Counted from the stretch's first letter, positions 27,188-37,357 are shown. The stretch is 64,000 nt of DNA from Silvibacterium bohemicum (GCF_001006305.1 NZ_LBHJ01000003.1:248001-312000), one strand, 5' to 3'. Translations and numbers: made by a program. Notes: generated by a model from the letters alone, not told the origin.

Positions 27188-27370
27188 CTGAATGGCCTCG
27201 TCGGTACGAGATATCCGTCTGGGGAATGGTCGATTCCTTGATAGGCGGGTGTCTCCAAATCGGAGCAAGAAACATCATGGCGAAGACCTCAGAGTCTGGG
27301 ACTGCCGTCCTCTTTTACCATGAGGGAGAACCGCTCCGCGCTGGGGCACATTTGTGCTCGCGCTTGATGC

Positions 27371-27414
27371 AGCATCGGCTTCAACAGGAACAGACGTCTG
27401 TTCCATTTTGCTCA
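27371..27414 (-). promoter_or_regulatory. Crp-type class II promoter, site G (crp-family gene itself)
   Basis: Minus strand: dyad TGAGC-AAAATG-GAACA at 27414-27399, 22-bp gap, hexamer GATGCT at 27376-27371, start about 27364, leader about 177 nt to ATG 27187. The gap 27188-27509 contains nothing else recognisable. Confidence 0.65.
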
Positions 27415-27509
27415 ATGCCAGCGAATAGCCAGGAAGCCCGCCTAACCTCATTTTGCAAGGCCGAAGGAGACGTACGGTAGAGTGTCGTCCTTCATCCCCC
27501 TTTTCGGAT

Positions 27510-28592
27510 TCAAGCAGCCTTGAGCGCTTCGCTCTTGGACGCGATGCAGTCGATCAGGTCTTTCCACGACTTGACGAAGGATTCGGCTCCTTCGTCCTGG
27601 AGTTGCTCGCCCAACGCGTCAACATCGATGCCAGCCTTTTCAAACTTGGCCAGCACTTCGTCACCCTTGCAGGCACGCACGGGTAAGCTCCCGTCGATCT
27701 CCCCGTGGTCGGCCAAGGCTTTCAACGTCGCCTCGGGCATGGTATTCACGGTGAATGGCGCAGCAAGCGCCTCGATGTACAGCGTGTCGGAGGCTTTGGG
27801 GTCCTTGGTTCCAGTGCTCGCGAAGAGAAGGCGCTGGGCGCGGGCGCCAGTATTGAAGATGCGCTGCCAGCGCGGAGAGTCGAGCAAATGCCGGTACCTT
27901 TCGTGGGTCTGCCACGCAACTGCGATGCCGAGTTGGTTGCGCAGCCATTCAGGCTCTTTACCGACGACCGCAACGTCCCAGCGGCTGACGAACAGCGAGG
28001 CAACAGAGCCCACGTCGGGATTCAACCCGGCCGTGATGCGGCGCTCGATGCCGCGGAGATATGCCTCGGCTGCCGCAACATACTGCGCACGGGAGAACAG
28101 TAGTGTCACGTTGATCGGCACACCCGCGAAGATCGCTTCTTCGATGGCGGGTAAGCCTTCCTTGGTCCCCGGTATTTTGATGAAGAGATTAGGCCGCGCC
28201 GCCTTCGCATGCAGAGCTTTGGCCGCGGCGAGAGTGCCGGAAGTGTCATGGGCCAATAAGGGCGAGACCTCGAGAGACACCCATCCGTCCACGCCGTTTG
28301 TCCGTTCGTGGATCGGGCGAAAGAGGTCGGCGGCCTGTCTAAGGTCCTCGATCGCCAGCTCGAAGAAGAGCGCCTCGCCCGATTTGCCCTCCTTCACCTT
28401 CTGTCGGATGGCAGCGTCGTAGTCACGACTGTTCTTGATGGCGTGATCGAAGATCGTGGGATTCGAGGTGAGCCCTGTGACTGAGAATTCCTGGATGTAG
28501 CTGTGGAGGGTTCCGCTGACCAGCAGACCACGGGTGATGTTGTCGAGCCAAAGGCTTTGGCCCAATTCGCAGAGTTTTCTGGTCGCTTTCAT
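27510..28592 (-). CDS. tal: transaldolase
   Basis: A 360-residue transaldolase of the large, actinobacterial/cyanobacterial type: moves dihydroxyacetone units between sedoheptulose-7-P and glyceraldehyde-3-P in the pentose-phosphate pathway. Seen: QSLWLDNITRGLLVSG, GLTSNPTIFDHAI, VSLEVSPLLAHDT, the Schiff-base lysine in NLFIKIPGTKEGL, NVTLLFSRAQYV, SVASLFVSRWD, LFASTGTKDP and TVNTMPEATL. ATG 28592 has GAGGAG before it and overlaps the zwf stop (ATGA), so the two are translationally coupled. It is last in the gnd-zwf-tal group. Confidence 0.93.
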   Translation of the reverse strand: MKATRKLCELGQSLWLDNITRGLLVSGTLHSYIQEFSVTGLTSNPTIFDHAIKNSRDYDAAIRQKVKEGKSGEALFFELAIEDLRQAADLFRPIHERTNGVDGWVSLEVSPLLAHDTSGTLAAAKALHAKAARPNLFIKIPGTKEGLPAIEEAIFAGVPINVTLLFSRAQYVAAAEAYLRGIERRITAGLNPDVGSVASLFVSRWDVAVVGKEPEWLRNQLGIAVAWQTHERYRHLLDSPRWQRIFNTGARAQRLLFASTGTKDPKASDTLYIEALAAPFTVNTMPEATLKALADHGEIDGSLPVRACKGDEVLAKFEKAGIDVDALGEQLQDEGAESFVKSWKDLIDCIASKSEALKAA

Positions 28593-29983
28593 GATTTCTC
28601 CTCGGGCTTGGGATTGTGCCAACGATCGCCTGCAGCGAGGATAGTGTCAGCCTCTTTCGGTCCCCAGCTGCGTCGCTTGTAGATGCGCGTCCGGGGGTGG
28701 TTCTTGAGGACCGGATCAACGACGGCCCAGGCCGCCTCGACCGCGTCCTCACGAGTGAAGAGGGCTCCATCGCCACGCATGGCGTCGCCCAACAAGCGTT
28801 CGTACGGAGACTCCTGACCTGGCCGCTGTTCGGACAGGTAGAGTTCTCGTTGGTCCCCGATGAAGTCTTTCCCTGCCACTTTAACGCGAGCGGCGAGTGC
28901 GATGGCCGAGTCGGGGGAGATCCGAAAGCGCAGATAGTTGGCCCTGCCAGTGCTCGGTTCGGAGTCTGCGAAAAGATTCTGCGGTGAAGGCTTCAACTCC
29001 ACCAGCACCTCTGTCGCGTTTTCTGCCAGGTATTTACCCGACCGGAGGTACCACGGCACCCCTTGCCAACGCCATGAGTCGATGAAAAGCCGCAAAGCAC
29101 AGAAGGTCTCGACGTCAGAGTTCTTCGCCACGTCTTTTTCCTTACGGTAGCCGTCGTATTGGCCGCGGACTATATCGCTGGACTTCAAGGGGCGCATGGC
29201 CTGAAAGACCTTGGCCTTCTCGGTCTGTACGGCTCCGAAGTCCCGAGTGGCCGGCGGTTCCATGGCCAGCAGCGCGACGACCTGGAAGAGGTGGTTCTGG
29301 ATCACGTCGCGCAGACAGCCGGCGGTTTCATAGAACGCTCCGCGGCCTTTCACGCCGAAGGTTTCGGACAGAGTCACCTGGATGCTGGCAACATAGTTGC
29401 GATTCCAGATCGGCTCGAGGAAGGAATTGGCGAACCGGAAGTACAGGATATTCATGATCGCCTCCTTCCCAAGGAAGTGGTCGATGCGGAAGATCGAGTC
29501 TTCCGGAAAGACCGTGTGCGCGACGCGGTTGAGCTCCCGTGCGGAGGCAAGGTCACGTCCGAACGGTTTTTCGACGATGACACGCGCGTGTTGGGCCAGG
29601 CCCGCTTCACCAAGCCCCTTGATGACTGTCTCGAAGAGCGACGGCGGAATGGCGAGGTAGTGCGCCGGACGCCGGGCGTTGCCCAACTCCTTCTTGATCG
29701 CGGTGAACGTGGCCGGGTCTTTGTAATCGCCGCTCACATATCGGAATAAGGATAGAAGAGTGTGGAGGGCCTGCTTGTCGTCAATTCCGCCCGATCGCTC
29801 GATGCTGTCTGTCACGCGTTTATGCAAACGCTCAAGACTCCATTTTGGGAAGGCGACACCGATGACCGGCACCTTGAGTGCGCCGTGTTTCACCATGGCA
29901 TAGAGGGCCGGGAAGGTCATCTTGTGAGCGAGATCCCCAGTTACCCCGAAAAGCACCAGCGCGTCAGATTGGGAAGGGGCCAT
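28589..29983 (-). CDS. zwf: glucose-6-phosphate 1-dehydrogenase
   Basis: A 464-residue enzyme that oxidises glucose-6-P to 6-phosphogluconolactone with NADP(+). Seen: nucleotide motif LFGVTGDLAHKMTFPALYAM, EKPFGRDLASA, the active-site signature FRIDHFLGKEAIMN, RNYVASIQVTLSE, GAFYETAGCLRDVIQNHLFQ, and WYLRSGKYLAENATEV. Its first base shares the last base of the gnd stop (TGATG) and its stop overlaps the tal start (ATGA). No 6-phosphogluconolactonase gene lies in the cluster. Length is a little short of the typical 490. Confidence 0.95.
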   Translation of the reverse strand: MAPSQSDALVLFGVTGDLAHKMTFPALYAMVKHGALKVPVIGVAFPKWSLERLHKRVTDSIERSGGIDDKQALHTLLSLFRYVSGDYKDPATFTAIKKELGNARRPAHYLAIPPSLFETVIKGLGEAGLAQHARVIVEKPFGRDLASARELNRVAHTVFPEDSIFRIDHFLGKEAIMNILYFRFANSFLEPIWNRNYVASIQVTLSETFGVKGRGAFYETAGCLRDVIQNHLFQVVALLAMEPPATRDFGAVQTEKAKVFQAMRPLKSSDIVRGQYDGYRKEKDVAKNSDVETFCALRLFIDSWRWQGVPWYLRSGKYLAENATEVLVELKPSPQNLFADSEPSTGRANYLRFRISPDSAIALAARVKVAGKDFIGDQRELYLSEQRPGQESPYERLLGDAMRGDGALFTREDAVEAAWAVVDPVLKNHPRTRIYKRRSWGPKEADTILAAGDRWHNPKPEEKS

Positions 29984-31014
29984 CAGGCAGCTTCCTTTTG
30001 TGGGGCAGTCTTTTCCTTATGGCCGCCAAACTGGAAGCGCAGGGCGGACAACAGCTTGTCGGCAAAGTCATCCTCGCCGCGCGAACTGAAGCGTTCATAG
30101 AGCGCCGCGCTGAGGACGGGTGCCGGAACGGACTCGTCGATCGCCGCTTTGATCGTCCAGCGTCCTTCCCCTGAGTCCGACACACGGCCGGCAAATTTCG
30201 CGAGATCCGGGTTATCGAGCAGCGAAGTTGCGGCCAGATCCAATAGCCACGAAGCGATGACGCTGCCGCGCCGCCAGACCTCGGTGATGTCGGCCAAGTT
30301 TAGATCGTACGCATAGTGTTCGGGATCGCGCAGCGGCGTGGTCTCGGCGTCGACCGTGCTCTTCTGCTTGCCTACGTTGGCACGATGCAGGATATTCAAG
30401 CCTTCCGCGTAGGAGGCCATCATGCCGTACTCGATGCCGTTGTGAATCATCTTGACGAAGTGGCCTGCGCCACTTGGCCCGCAGTGGAGATAGCCATGTT
30501 CTGCGGTGCCACCGACCTTCTCGCGACCGGGTGTGCGCGGAGCTTCTTCGATTCCCGGGGCCAGAGCGCTAAAGATCGGTTCTAGACCTCGAACGACAGC
30601 GTCATCGCCGCCGATCATCAGGCAGTAGCCACGTTCCGAACCCCAGACCCCGCCGCTGGTTCCGACATCCACATAGTGGATACCCTTCGGTTTCAAATCG
30701 GCGGCGCGGCGGATGTCATCGTGGTAGTAGGAATTGCCGCCATCGATAAGTATGTCTCCGGGCTCGAGGAGTGGGAGAATGGTCTTCAACGTTGTATCGA
30801 CCGCAGCCGCAGGCACCATCATCCAGACGGCACGAGGCTTTTTCAACTTTTTCGCAAAGTCTTCGAGTGAAGTTGCACCGACCGCGCCCTCTTTCGCGAG
30901 CCCCTGCACAGTTTCCTGATTAGTGTCGTAAACGACGCAATGGTGGCCGGCTTTCTGAAGCCGCAGCACCATATTGGTTCCCATCCTGCCCAGTCCGATC
31001 ATGCCCAGTTCCAT
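29983..31014 (-). CDS. gnd: 6-phosphogluconate dehydrogenase, decarboxylating, short (YqeC-type)
   Basis: A 343-residue enzyme that converts 6-phosphogluconate to ribulose-5-P and CO2. Seen: [55 protein letters not shown], the catalytic Lys region [14 protein letters not shown], and [19 protein letters not shown]. The length and C-terminal part fit the short, often NAD-linked form. First gene of the overlapping gnd-zwf-tal group; 153 bp separate it from the SHOCT gene, with the hairpin 31132-31151 between them. Confidence 0.93.
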   Translation of the reverse strand: MELGMIGLGRMGTNMVLRLQKAGHHCVVYDTNQETVQGLAKEGAVGATSLEDFAKKLKKPRAVWMMVPAAAVDTTLKTILPLLEPGDILIDGGNSYYHDDIRRAADLKPKGIHYVDVGTSGGVWGSERGYCLMIGGDDAVVRGLEPIFSALAPGIEEAPRTPGREKVGGTAEHGYLHCGPSGAGHFVKMIHNGIEYGMMASYAEGLNILHRANVGKQKSTVDAETTPLRDPEHYAYDLNLADITEVWRRGSVIASWLLDLAATSLLDNPDLAKFAGRVSDSGEGRWTIKAAIDESVPAPVLSAALYERFSSRGEDDFADKLLSALRFQFGGHKEKTAPQKEAA

Positions 31015-31131
31015 GGAGTTCCTTTCGATACCTTCTGCTGTTCGAGCGCCCGCACTTCCCCACGATCAGGCGAACAAGCATCCTGGGAGAGTCCGGAACG
31101 TATACCACGAATTTCGTTCGTGACGATGCAT

Positions 31132-31151
31132 TGCTCCGATTCTGCGGAGCA
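31132..31151 (-). terminator. hairpin between SHOCT gene and gnd
   Basis: Stem TGCTCCG / CGGAGCA with a 6-nt loop, just behind the stop of the SHOCT gene. No T-run. It may attenuate transcription from site H into gnd. Confidence 0.4.
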
Positions 31152-31167
31152 TGGGCTTGAATCAGAC

Positions 31168-31404
31168 TTATCTGATCTTCGTATCCCGCAGAAGTTTACC
31201 CCTGCGTTCCTCATATTCCTCGGAGGTGATCTCGCCGGCGGCATACCTCCTTTGCAGGATTTGCAGAGGCGTTTGCATGTCCCGGTAGCTCGCCCAGTTG
31301 CTTCGCCTCACCGGCATCATGAAGGAGAAGAACAATATCCATAGGATGAGCCAGAAAATCCACCAATATGTATGCATTCCCGCCCAGTAATAGCCGTTCA
31401 TCAT
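31168..31404 (-). CDS. small membrane protein with SHOCT domain
   Basis: A 78-residue protein: one transmembrane helix (WWIFWLILWILFFSFMMPV), a short linker and a C-terminal SHOCT motif (PLQILQRRYAAGEITSEEYEERRGKLL), a short domain that oligomerises. ATG 31404 (tandem ATG ATG) follows GAGGAGG. Function unknown. It lies between the metallothionein gene and gnd and is probably part of that transcript. Confidence 0.75.
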   Translation of the reverse strand: MMNGYYWAGMHTYWWIFWLILWILFFSFMMPVRRSNWASYRDMQTPLQILQRRYAAGEITSEEYEERRGKLLRDTKIR

Positions 31405-31568
31405 AGACGCCTCCTCGGTTCTGTTAGGCAATATTCTGAATCTCGACCCTTTGTATCTAGCCGTGGGGCGACGGTCGTTGCAAGTGCTGTCGAAGCTGTC
31501 ATGGTCGCCCTGTGTCTCTACTCGTTGTGCGGGAACATAGTCTGCGTGTGGAAGTCTCTACGAATCGA

Positions 31569-31727
31569 TTACGACTTCAATGACTGGCCCTGGCACGCAG
31601 GATGCTGGCATTGGCAGGTCAGTTCCGTCACGCCTTTCGCATCGGCACAGGTGGCGCTACAGTATTTCTTTCCGTCGGCCGGGACGCAGTTACAAGCAGG
31701 ACGCGCGCATTTCGATGTTGCAGTCAT
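31569..31727 (-). CDS. bacterial metallothionein-like protein
   Basis: A 52-residue Cys-rich protein: Cys at positions 7, 12, 14, 23, 27, 38, 40 and 45 plus a His at 42, in the order KC-x4-CNC, then YCSATC, then CQCQHPAC. This matches the SmtA/BmtA-type bacterial metallothionein, a small cytoplasmic zinc/cadmium/copper buffer; the family typically has nine Cys, here eight. AAGGAG stands six bases before ATG 31727. The gene is short enough to be missed by gene finders. It is preceded by site H and sits between tpiA and the SHOCT gene. Confidence 0.85.
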   Translation of the reverse strand: MTATSKCARPACNCVPADGKKYCSATCADAKGVTELTCQCQHPACQGQSLKS

Positions 31728-31847
31728 AAGAACTCCTTGCTGTCGAACGTGATCTTTAGAAGAAACATTGTGCGAGAAACCTGCTCATTCGATCGGGCGG
31801 GCGCCCGTGCTCCACGTCGGAGCACTTTAGTACTTGCACTTGAGACG

Positions 31848-31890
31848 AGCATCGCACCGGCGCAACCCGCAATCTGTTCGGTTTTGCTCA
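31848..31890 (-). promoter_or_regulatory. Crp-type class II promoter, site H (metallothionein-SHOCT-gnd-zwf-tal)
   Basis: Minus strand: dyad TGAGC-AAAACC-GAACA at 31890-31875, 21-bp gap, hexamer GATGCT at 31853-31848, start about 31841, leader about 114 nt. Shares extra identity with site I: CCGGTGCGAT before the hexamer and GTGCAAGTAC at the predicted start. The remainder of 31892-32158 shows no gene. Confidence 0.72.
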
Positions 31891-32158
31891 TCGTTGTCGG
31901 CTATCTTCGCGCTGTATCCAAGGGAATATTGGTGAGTCCCGACCGTCTCGCCATAGCCTTCCCGATAGAAGTTCCCTAAAACAAAGGACACGGAGTGGAC
32001 GCAGAGGATGACATCGGCAAGTTGACGCGTGAAGGCAGCATGTACGACAGGTTTTAGTCCTCGTTGGACTGGCGCCGCTTCTCTACCTATACCGTTTCGG
32101 CCCGAACATTCAGGAGCAGAAACGGAAATGATTGCTCCTGAGAGCAAAAATGTGCCAT

Positions 32159-32938
32159 TTATGAATCCTCCTTCGCAGCGCGGATGATGGCCAGAAATTG
32201 GTCGGCCTTCATGCTGGCTCCGCCGATCAGGGCGCCGTCCACGCCATTACGGCGAAGAAATGCGGCGGCGTTCTCCGGATCGACGCTGCCACCGTACTGA
32301 ATCGCGACGGCTTCAGCCGCTTCCTCGCCAAATAGGTTCGCGAATCGGCCGCGGAGTATGGCATGCGCATCCTCAGCCTGCTGTGGGGTGGCATGGTGAG
32401 CGGCATTGCCGATCGCCCACACCGGCTCGTACGCGATGCTAATACGGGGCAAGGCATCGGCTGGCACGTCGGCCAATCCCAGGCTGAGTTGCCGGTCGAG
32501 CAGCGCTTCCGTCTGGTTGGCCTTACGTTGCTCCAGGGTTTCGCCTACGCACAAGATGACGCCCAGGCCAGAAGCCAGGGCAAATCGAACTTTTTGATTG
32601 ATGAACATATCCGATTCGCCCAACTTGTGCCGGCGCTCACTGTGTCCTAGGATGACGTACTTGCAGCCCAGGTCGAGCAGCATCATCGGGCTGACTTCGC
32701 CGGTGAATGCTCCTTCCTTTTCGGGATACATGTTTTGTGCTCCGAGCGCAATGCGGCTGCCCTTGAGGATCTCCCGGACCAAGGCCAGATAGGGGAAGGG
32801 CGGACACAGAATGACAGATACGTCATCCTCATTGCCCAAACCATTGGCGACTCCCTTGGCCAATTGCCTGGCCTCGGCGGAGGTCGTATGCATCTTCCAG
32901 TTACCGACAACAACCTTCCGGCGCTTGCCCGGTTTCAT
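32159..32938 (-). CDS. tpiA: triosephosphate isomerase
   Basis: A 259-residue TIM barrel interconverting dihydroxyacetone-P and glyceraldehyde-3-P. All landmarks are visible: NWKMH (catalytic Lys), GAQNMY, GHSERR (catalytic His), AYEPVWAIGN (catalytic Glu), the flexible-loop region and YGGSV with GALIGGAS at the phosphate site. Its ATG overlaps the aldolase stop (ATGA), so it is coupled to it. Genomes usually have a housekeeping tpiA elsewhere; this copy belongs to the phosphoketolase operon. Confidence 0.95.
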   Translation of the reverse strand: MKPGKRRKVVVGNWKMHTTSAEARQLAKGVANGLGNEDDVSVILCPPFPYLALVREILKGSRIALGAQNMYPEKEGAFTGEVSPMMLLDLGCKYVILGHSERRHKLGESDMFINQKVRFALASGLGVILCVGETLEQRKANQTEALLDRQLSLGLADVPADALPRISIAYEPVWAIGNAAHHATPQQAEDAHAILRGRFANLFGEEAAEAVAIQYGGSVDPENAAAFLRRNGVDGALIGGASMKADQFLAIIRAAKEDS

Positions 32939-34014
32939 CGGGCGCTTCCTGCGGCTTCTAACGTTGAAACGGCGAGTGGCGCATTATCCCGGTTACCTGC
33001 TTCAACTGCGGCGTTGTATTCGCCAAGGCGCGCAGCCCGGTCGCACATGGCTCGATGGTAGAGGGCTTGCTGTGCCGCCGCCGCGTTGCGTTGATCGCCA
33101 TGCCATATCTCTAAAGCCGGCTCCTGGATGGCGCGCCCAAACGAAAACGCCAAGGCCCAAGGGAGCCGCGACTTGAATCTGACATTCATGGCATTCAAAC
33201 GGGCGGAGGCAAGTTCGCCGGTTTGGCCGCCCGACAAGAATGCAACCCCTGGCATGGCGGCGGGGACGGCTCGCAGCAGACACCTCACGGTAGCGTCGGC
33301 TACCTCATCCACTGTCTCCTGCTTTGGGCATGTCGATCCTGGCAGCACCATGTTGGGCTTCAGAATCAATCCTTCCAGCGTCACGCGTTGCGAGTAGAGT
33401 TCTTTGAATACGGCTCTCAGAACTTCTTCCGTCACTTCGCTGCACGTTTCGAGGGTGTGAGCACCGTCCATGAGCACTTCCGGCTCGACTACGGGGACCA
33501 ACCCGGCTTCCTGGCACAACGCCGCATAGCGGGCTAACGCATGTGCGTTTGCCCCGATGCATCCTTGACTCGGAATGCCATCGCCAATGGCAAGCACCGC
33601 CCGCCACTTGGCGAAACGCGCGCCCATCTGCGCGTACTCCGCCAGACGCGCGCGCAGTCCATCCAGGCCCTCGGTGATCTTCTCGCCAGGGAAACCAGCC
33701 ATCTCCTTCGCTCCTGTGTCGACCTTGATACCCGGAATGATTCCCACGTCGACGAGCGCTTTCGCAAACGGAGTGCCATCGTCCTTCCGCTGACGGATGG
33801 TTTCGTCATAGAGGATTGCGCCACTGATCGATTCGCCAAGGCCGGGAGTGCTTACGATCAACTCTCGATATTTGCGCCGCGTCTCCGCAGTCTGCGGGAT
33901 CCCCCACTTCGCAAATCGTTTGTTACAGGTTCCAGTGCTTTCATCGATCGCTATCAGTCCCTTGCCGTCGGCGACGATCCTCTTCGCGGTTGCTTCAAGA
34001 GCTTGCGTATTCAT
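32935..34014 (-). CDS. fba: fructose-bisphosphate aldolase, class I
   Basis: A 359-residue Schiff-base aldolase of the eukaryote-like class I: cleaves fructose-1,6-bisP to two triose phosphates without metal. Seen: [57 protein letters not shown], the Schiff-base lysine in [12 protein letters not shown], and FLSGGQTG. It overlaps both neighbours by ATGA, forming a rigid xfp-fba-tpiA block. The order suggests that triose phosphate from phosphoketolase is rebuilt to hexose or passed to lower glycolysis. Confidence 0.94.
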   Translation of the reverse strand: MNTQALEATAKRIVADGKGLIAIDESTGTCNKRFAKWGIPQTAETRRKYRELIVSTPGLGESISGAILYDETIRQRKDDGTPFAKALVDVGIIPGIKVDTGAKEMAGFPGEKITEGLDGLRARLAEYAQMGARFAKWRAVLAIGDGIPSQGCIGANAHALARYAALCQEAGLVPVVEPEVLMDGAHTLETCSEVTEEVLRAVFKELYSQRVTLEGLILKPNMVLPGSTCPKQETVDEVADATVRCLLRAVPAAMPGVAFLSGGQTGELASARLNAMNVRFKSRLPWALAFSFGRAIQEPALEIWHGDQRNAAAAQQALYHRAMCDRAARLGEYNAAVEAGNRDNAPLAVSTLEAAGSAR

Positions 34015-36455
34015 CTAACGGCGCTCCATTCCCAGTTTCGGATCTCCGGCATGTCCTGGCCATGAGCGTCGATGTAGTGTTTGTGCTCGATGAGTTTGTC
34101 CTGCATCTGCTGTTTCAGGTAGTCGCCTTTGGAGCCGAGATTCGGTACACGATCCACCACGTCCATCACCAGGTGGAAACGGTCCAGGTCGTTTTGTACC
34201 CTCATGTCAAAAGGCGTTGTAATCGTGCCCTCTTCCTTATAACCCCGTACGTGCAGGTTGTGGTTAGTGCGGGCATAGGTCAACCGATGGATCAGCCACG
34301 GATACCCATGAAATCCGAAGATGATGTGCTTGTTCTTCGTGAAAAGAGAGTCGTAATTCTTCTCGGTCAGCCCGTGGGGGTGTTCGGTGCTGGGCTGCAG
34401 CTTCATCAGATCGACGACATTGACCACACGGATCTTCAGTTCAGGCAGATGTTCGCGAAGGATGGAGACGGCGGCGAGAATCTCCAGGGTGGGCGTGTCT
34501 CCGCAGCAGGCCATGACCACGTCCGGCTCGCTCTCCTGGTCATTGCTAGCCCATTGCCAGATCCCGACGCCCTCCGTGCAATGCACCACCGCCTCATCCA
34601 TCGTTAGCCATTGGGGAAGCGCATGTTTTCCTGCCACTACCACGTTGACGTAGTTCCGGCTACGCAGGCAGTGATCGAAGACGGACAGCAGGCAGTTGGC
34701 ATCGGCCGGGAGGTAACAACGCACGATATCGGCCTTCTTGTTGATGACGTGGTCGAGAAAGCCGGGATCCTGGTGCGTGAATCCGTTGTGGTCCTGCTGC
34801 CAGACATGGGAAGCGAGCAGATAGTTCAGCGAAGAGATGTCGCGTCGCCACGGCAGTTCCCGGCATACCTTGAGCCACTTCGCGTGCTGGCTGAACATCG
34901 AGTCGACGATGCGAATGAAGGCTTCATAGCTGTTGAACAGTCCGTGCCGTCCAGTCAGGAGATACCCTTCCAACCAACCCTCGCACTGGTTCTCGCTGAG
35001 CATGGAATCCAGCACACGGCCAGCCGGCGCGAGGAACTCGTCGTTGCCGTATTCACGCGCATCCCACTGCCGATTGGTGACCTCAAAGACGGCCTGCAAA
35101 AGGTTTGAGACGGTCTCATCCGGACCGAAGACGCGGAAGTTATGCTTGTCTTTATTCAGCTTGGCAACATCGCGCAGGAACGAACCCAGCACGAGCGTGT
35201 CTTCGATCTGCACTGCACCCGGTGAAGTCACCTTGACCGCGTGGTCATGGAAGTCCGGCATGCGCAGATCGTGAAGAAGAATGCCGCCGTTCGCGTGTGG
35301 ATTGGCGCCCATCCGGCGGGTGCCCTGTGGGGCCAGTTCAGCCAGTTCTTGGATAAGCCGCCCATTCTCGTCGAACAACTCCTCGGCCTTATAGCTCTTC
35401 ATCCAGTCCTCGAGGAGCTTGACGTGATTAGGATGCTGGGGATCGACCAGCAACGGCACCTGGTGGGATCGAAATGTCCCCTCGATCTGCAGGCCGTCGA
35501 CAACCTTCGGCCCCGTCCAGCCCTTGGGCGATTTGAGGACGATCACGGGCCAGCGCGGCCGAGTCGCCTCGTTCTTGCTTCGGGCATCGCGTTGGAATCG
35601 ATGGATGTCCTCGATGGCCTTGTCGAGGGTGGCGGCCATGAGTTCGTGCATCTTTTCCGGCTCATCTCCTTCCACAAAGTAGGGCGTCCAACCGCAGCCT
35701 CTTAGGAATTGATCCAGTTCCTCATGCTCGATGCGTGAGAGGACGGTTGGATTGCTGATCTTGTACCCATTCAGGTGCAGGATCGGCAGCACCGCCCCAT
35801 CGGTCTTTGGATCGAGAAACTTGTTGGACTGCCACGAGGTCGCCAGGGAAGCCGTTTCTGCCTCGCCGTCTCCAATGATGCAGGCGACGATCAGATCGGG
35901 ATTATCGAATGCCGCACCAAAGGCATGACTGAGCGAGTAACCCAGCTCGCCGCCTTCGTGAATCGATCCAGGCGTTGTTGGGGCAACATGGCTGGAGATT
36001 CCTCCGGGAAAGGAGAACTGCTTGAACAACTCTTTCAGCCCGGCTTCGTCCTGGGTGACGTTCGGGTACACCTCGCTCCAGGTGCCTTCAAGGTAGACGT
36101 TACCCACAATCGCTGGACCGCCGTGGCCGGGGCCTGCGATGTAGAACATATTCAGGTCGTACTTCTTGATGGCCCGGTTCAGATGAACGTAGATGAAGTT
36201 CTGGCCTGGCGTTGTGCCCCAGTGGGAGACCACCAGCGGCTTGACATGCTCCAGCTTCAGCGGCTCCTTCAGCAGCGGGTTTTCATAAAGGTATATCTGG
36301 CCCACCGACACATAATTGGCCGCGCGCCAGTAGGCATTCATTTTTCGAAGCAACTCCGGATCCAGCGTGTGCGTGTCCTTGATGGACTCTTCTTTGCTTA
36401 ACGCTTCGGGTGTCTCGTGGAGCAGTTCCTCGGTGGTGAGCATGTCGGTCGGCAT
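34011..36455 (-). CDS. xfp: phosphoketolase (xylulose-5-P/fructose-6-P)
   Basis: An 814-residue thiamin-diphosphate enzyme that splits xylulose-5-P or fructose-6-P with phosphate into acetyl-P plus a sugar phosphate. Seen: [38 protein letters not shown], the ThDP site [27 protein letters not shown], and later [26 protein letters not shown] and [12 protein letters not shown]. Length is normal. ATG 36455 is chosen because GGGAG stands eight bases before it, in place of an upstream ATG at 36479. It lies behind the HAD gene and is coupled to fba. Acetyl-P can feed the acetate kinase at 55427. Confidence 0.95.
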   Translation of the reverse strand: MPTDMLTTEELLHETPEALSKEESIKDTHTLDPELLRKMNAYWRAANYVSVGQIYLYENPLLKEPLKLEHVKPLVVSHWGTTPGQNFIYVHLNRAIKKYDLNMFYIAGPGHGGPAIVGNVYLEGTWSEVYPNVTQDEAGLKELFKQFSFPGGISSHVAPTTPGSIHEGGELGYSLSHAFGAAFDNPDLIVACIIGDGEAETASLATSWQSNKFLDPKTDGAVLPILHLNGYKISNPTVLSRIEHEELDQFLRGCGWTPYFVEGDEPEKMHELMAATLDKAIEDIHRFQRDARSKNEATRPRWPVIVLKSPKGWTGPKVVDGLQIEGTFRSHQVPLLVDPQHPNHVKLLEDWMKSYKAEELFDENGRLIQELAELAPQGTRRMGANPHANGGILLHDLRMPDFHDHAVKVTSPGAVQIEDTLVLGSFLRDVAKLNKDKHNFRVFGPDETVSNLLQAVFEVTNRQWDAREYGNDEFLAPAGRVLDSMLSENQCEGWLEGYLLTGRHGLFNSYEAFIRIVDSMFSQHAKWLKVCRELPWRRDISSLNYLLASHVWQQDHNGFTHQDPGFLDHVINKKADIVRCYLPADANCLLSVFDHCLRSRNYVNVVVAGKHALPQWLTMDEAVVHCTEGVGIWQWASNDQESEPDVVMACCGDTPTLEILAAVSILREHLPELKIRVVNVVDLMKLQPSTEHPHGLTEKNYDSLFTKNKHIIFGFHGYPWLIHRLTYARTNHNLHVRGYKEEGTITTPFDMRVQNDLDRFHLVMDVVDRVPNLGSKGDYLKQQMQDKLIEHKHYIDAHGQDMPEIRNWEWSAVR

Positions 36456-36508
36456 CGTTTGATCTCCCTTTGTTTCCATGAGCGTGAGAAAGCATGGTTG
36501 AACTCGTG

Positions 36509-37147
36509 TTATGACTGGATTTCTTGCTGCGTGTGCAGTCCGAAAGAAGCCAGCCTGGCGCAGGTGGACTCGTAATCGACATGATGAATGCTTCGAATGC
36601 CGAGGCCCTCCGCGATCTGGACGAACATCGGCGTGTTGTCGATAAAGACAGCCTGCGCCGCGGGCGTCTGGGCTAGGTCGAGAGCAAGCCGAAAGATCTC
36701 GGCGTCAGGCTTGCGCATGTGAACAAAACAGGAAGAGATGAACGTATCGACAAGCCGGTCAAGCCTGAAGGTGCGAATGCGATACGCATTCACCTCACGC
36801 GATTCATTGCTGACCACAACGATTTTGAGGTTGTGCCGCGCCTTGAGCCTGGTGACAAGCTCGATCATCTTTGGATAGGCCTTCGATTGAGCAAACATGA
36901 AGTCTCGAAACTGGTTCCGCGTGAACGGCCGCTTTTTATAAAAGACCACCCACCCCACGTACTCTTCGAAGGAAAGCTTTCCCTCTTCATGCGTCTCAAA
37001 GACCAGGCGGTGGCGCTCCTCCATCTCCGCCCAATCCAGCTTGAAGTTCCTGGCCGCTCTTCTCCGAGCGAGATGATCCCACCCGTTGGTAAGCAGAACG
37101 TCGCCGACATCCACAAACAGTGCCGTAATCGGGATCGCTCGCTTCAC
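36509..37147 (-). CDS. HAD-superfamily hydrolase
   Basis: A 212-residue haloacid-dehalogenase-type phosphatase. Motif I is [10 protein letters not shown]: the nucleophile Asp is there, but the second Asp of DxD is Gly, as in several subgroups with altered chemistry. Motif II VVVSNES, Lys in RKPDAEIF, motif IV VFIDNTP. A helical cap (residues 20-90) follows motif I. GTG 37147 with GGAGG four bases before it is a convincing start. First gene of the xfp-fba-tpiA operon, behind site I; a sugar-phosphate phosphatase role is likely. Confidence 0.82.
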   Translation of the reverse strand: MKRAIPITALFVDVGDVLLTNGWDHLARRRAARNFKLDWAEMEERHRLVFETHEEGKLSFEEYVGWVVFYKKRPFTRNQFRDFMFAQSKAYPKMIELVTRLKARHNLKIVVVSNESREVNAYRIRTFRLDRLVDTFISSCFVHMRKPDAEIFRLALDLAQTPAAQAVFIDNTPMFVQIAEGLGIRSIHHVDYESTCARLASFGLHTQQEIQS

Positions 37148-37314
37148 TCGTCCTCCGTCAGCAATCCTTCTTGTGCAGGCCGATCCAGTGCCTCCGGTTG
37201 ACTATCCCAACCGCCTGCGAATAGCTCACGGTCGATTCGCGAGGAAAGCCTCTTCACCCGTGTGCGCCTGTCCGTGTGCCGTTCCCGGGCACACCCGTAC
37301 TTGCACCTAATGAG

Positions 37315-37357
37315 AGGATCGCACCGGGGCTGGCAACAACCTGTTCTGTTTTGCTCA
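37315..37357 (-). promoter_or_regulatory. Crp-type class II promoter, site I (HAD-xfp-fba-tpiA)
   Basis: Minus strand: dyad TGAGC-AAAACA-GAACA at 37357-37342, 21-bp gap, hexamer GATCCT at 37320-37315, start about 37308, leader about 161 nt. Divergent partner of site O, 148 bp away. Confidence 0.72.

Noticed and set aside
31827-32147. Minus-strand frame of 106 codons across site H
   Set aside because: No family similarity, covers the promoter in another frame, and resembles the frame at site I only because the promoters are alike.
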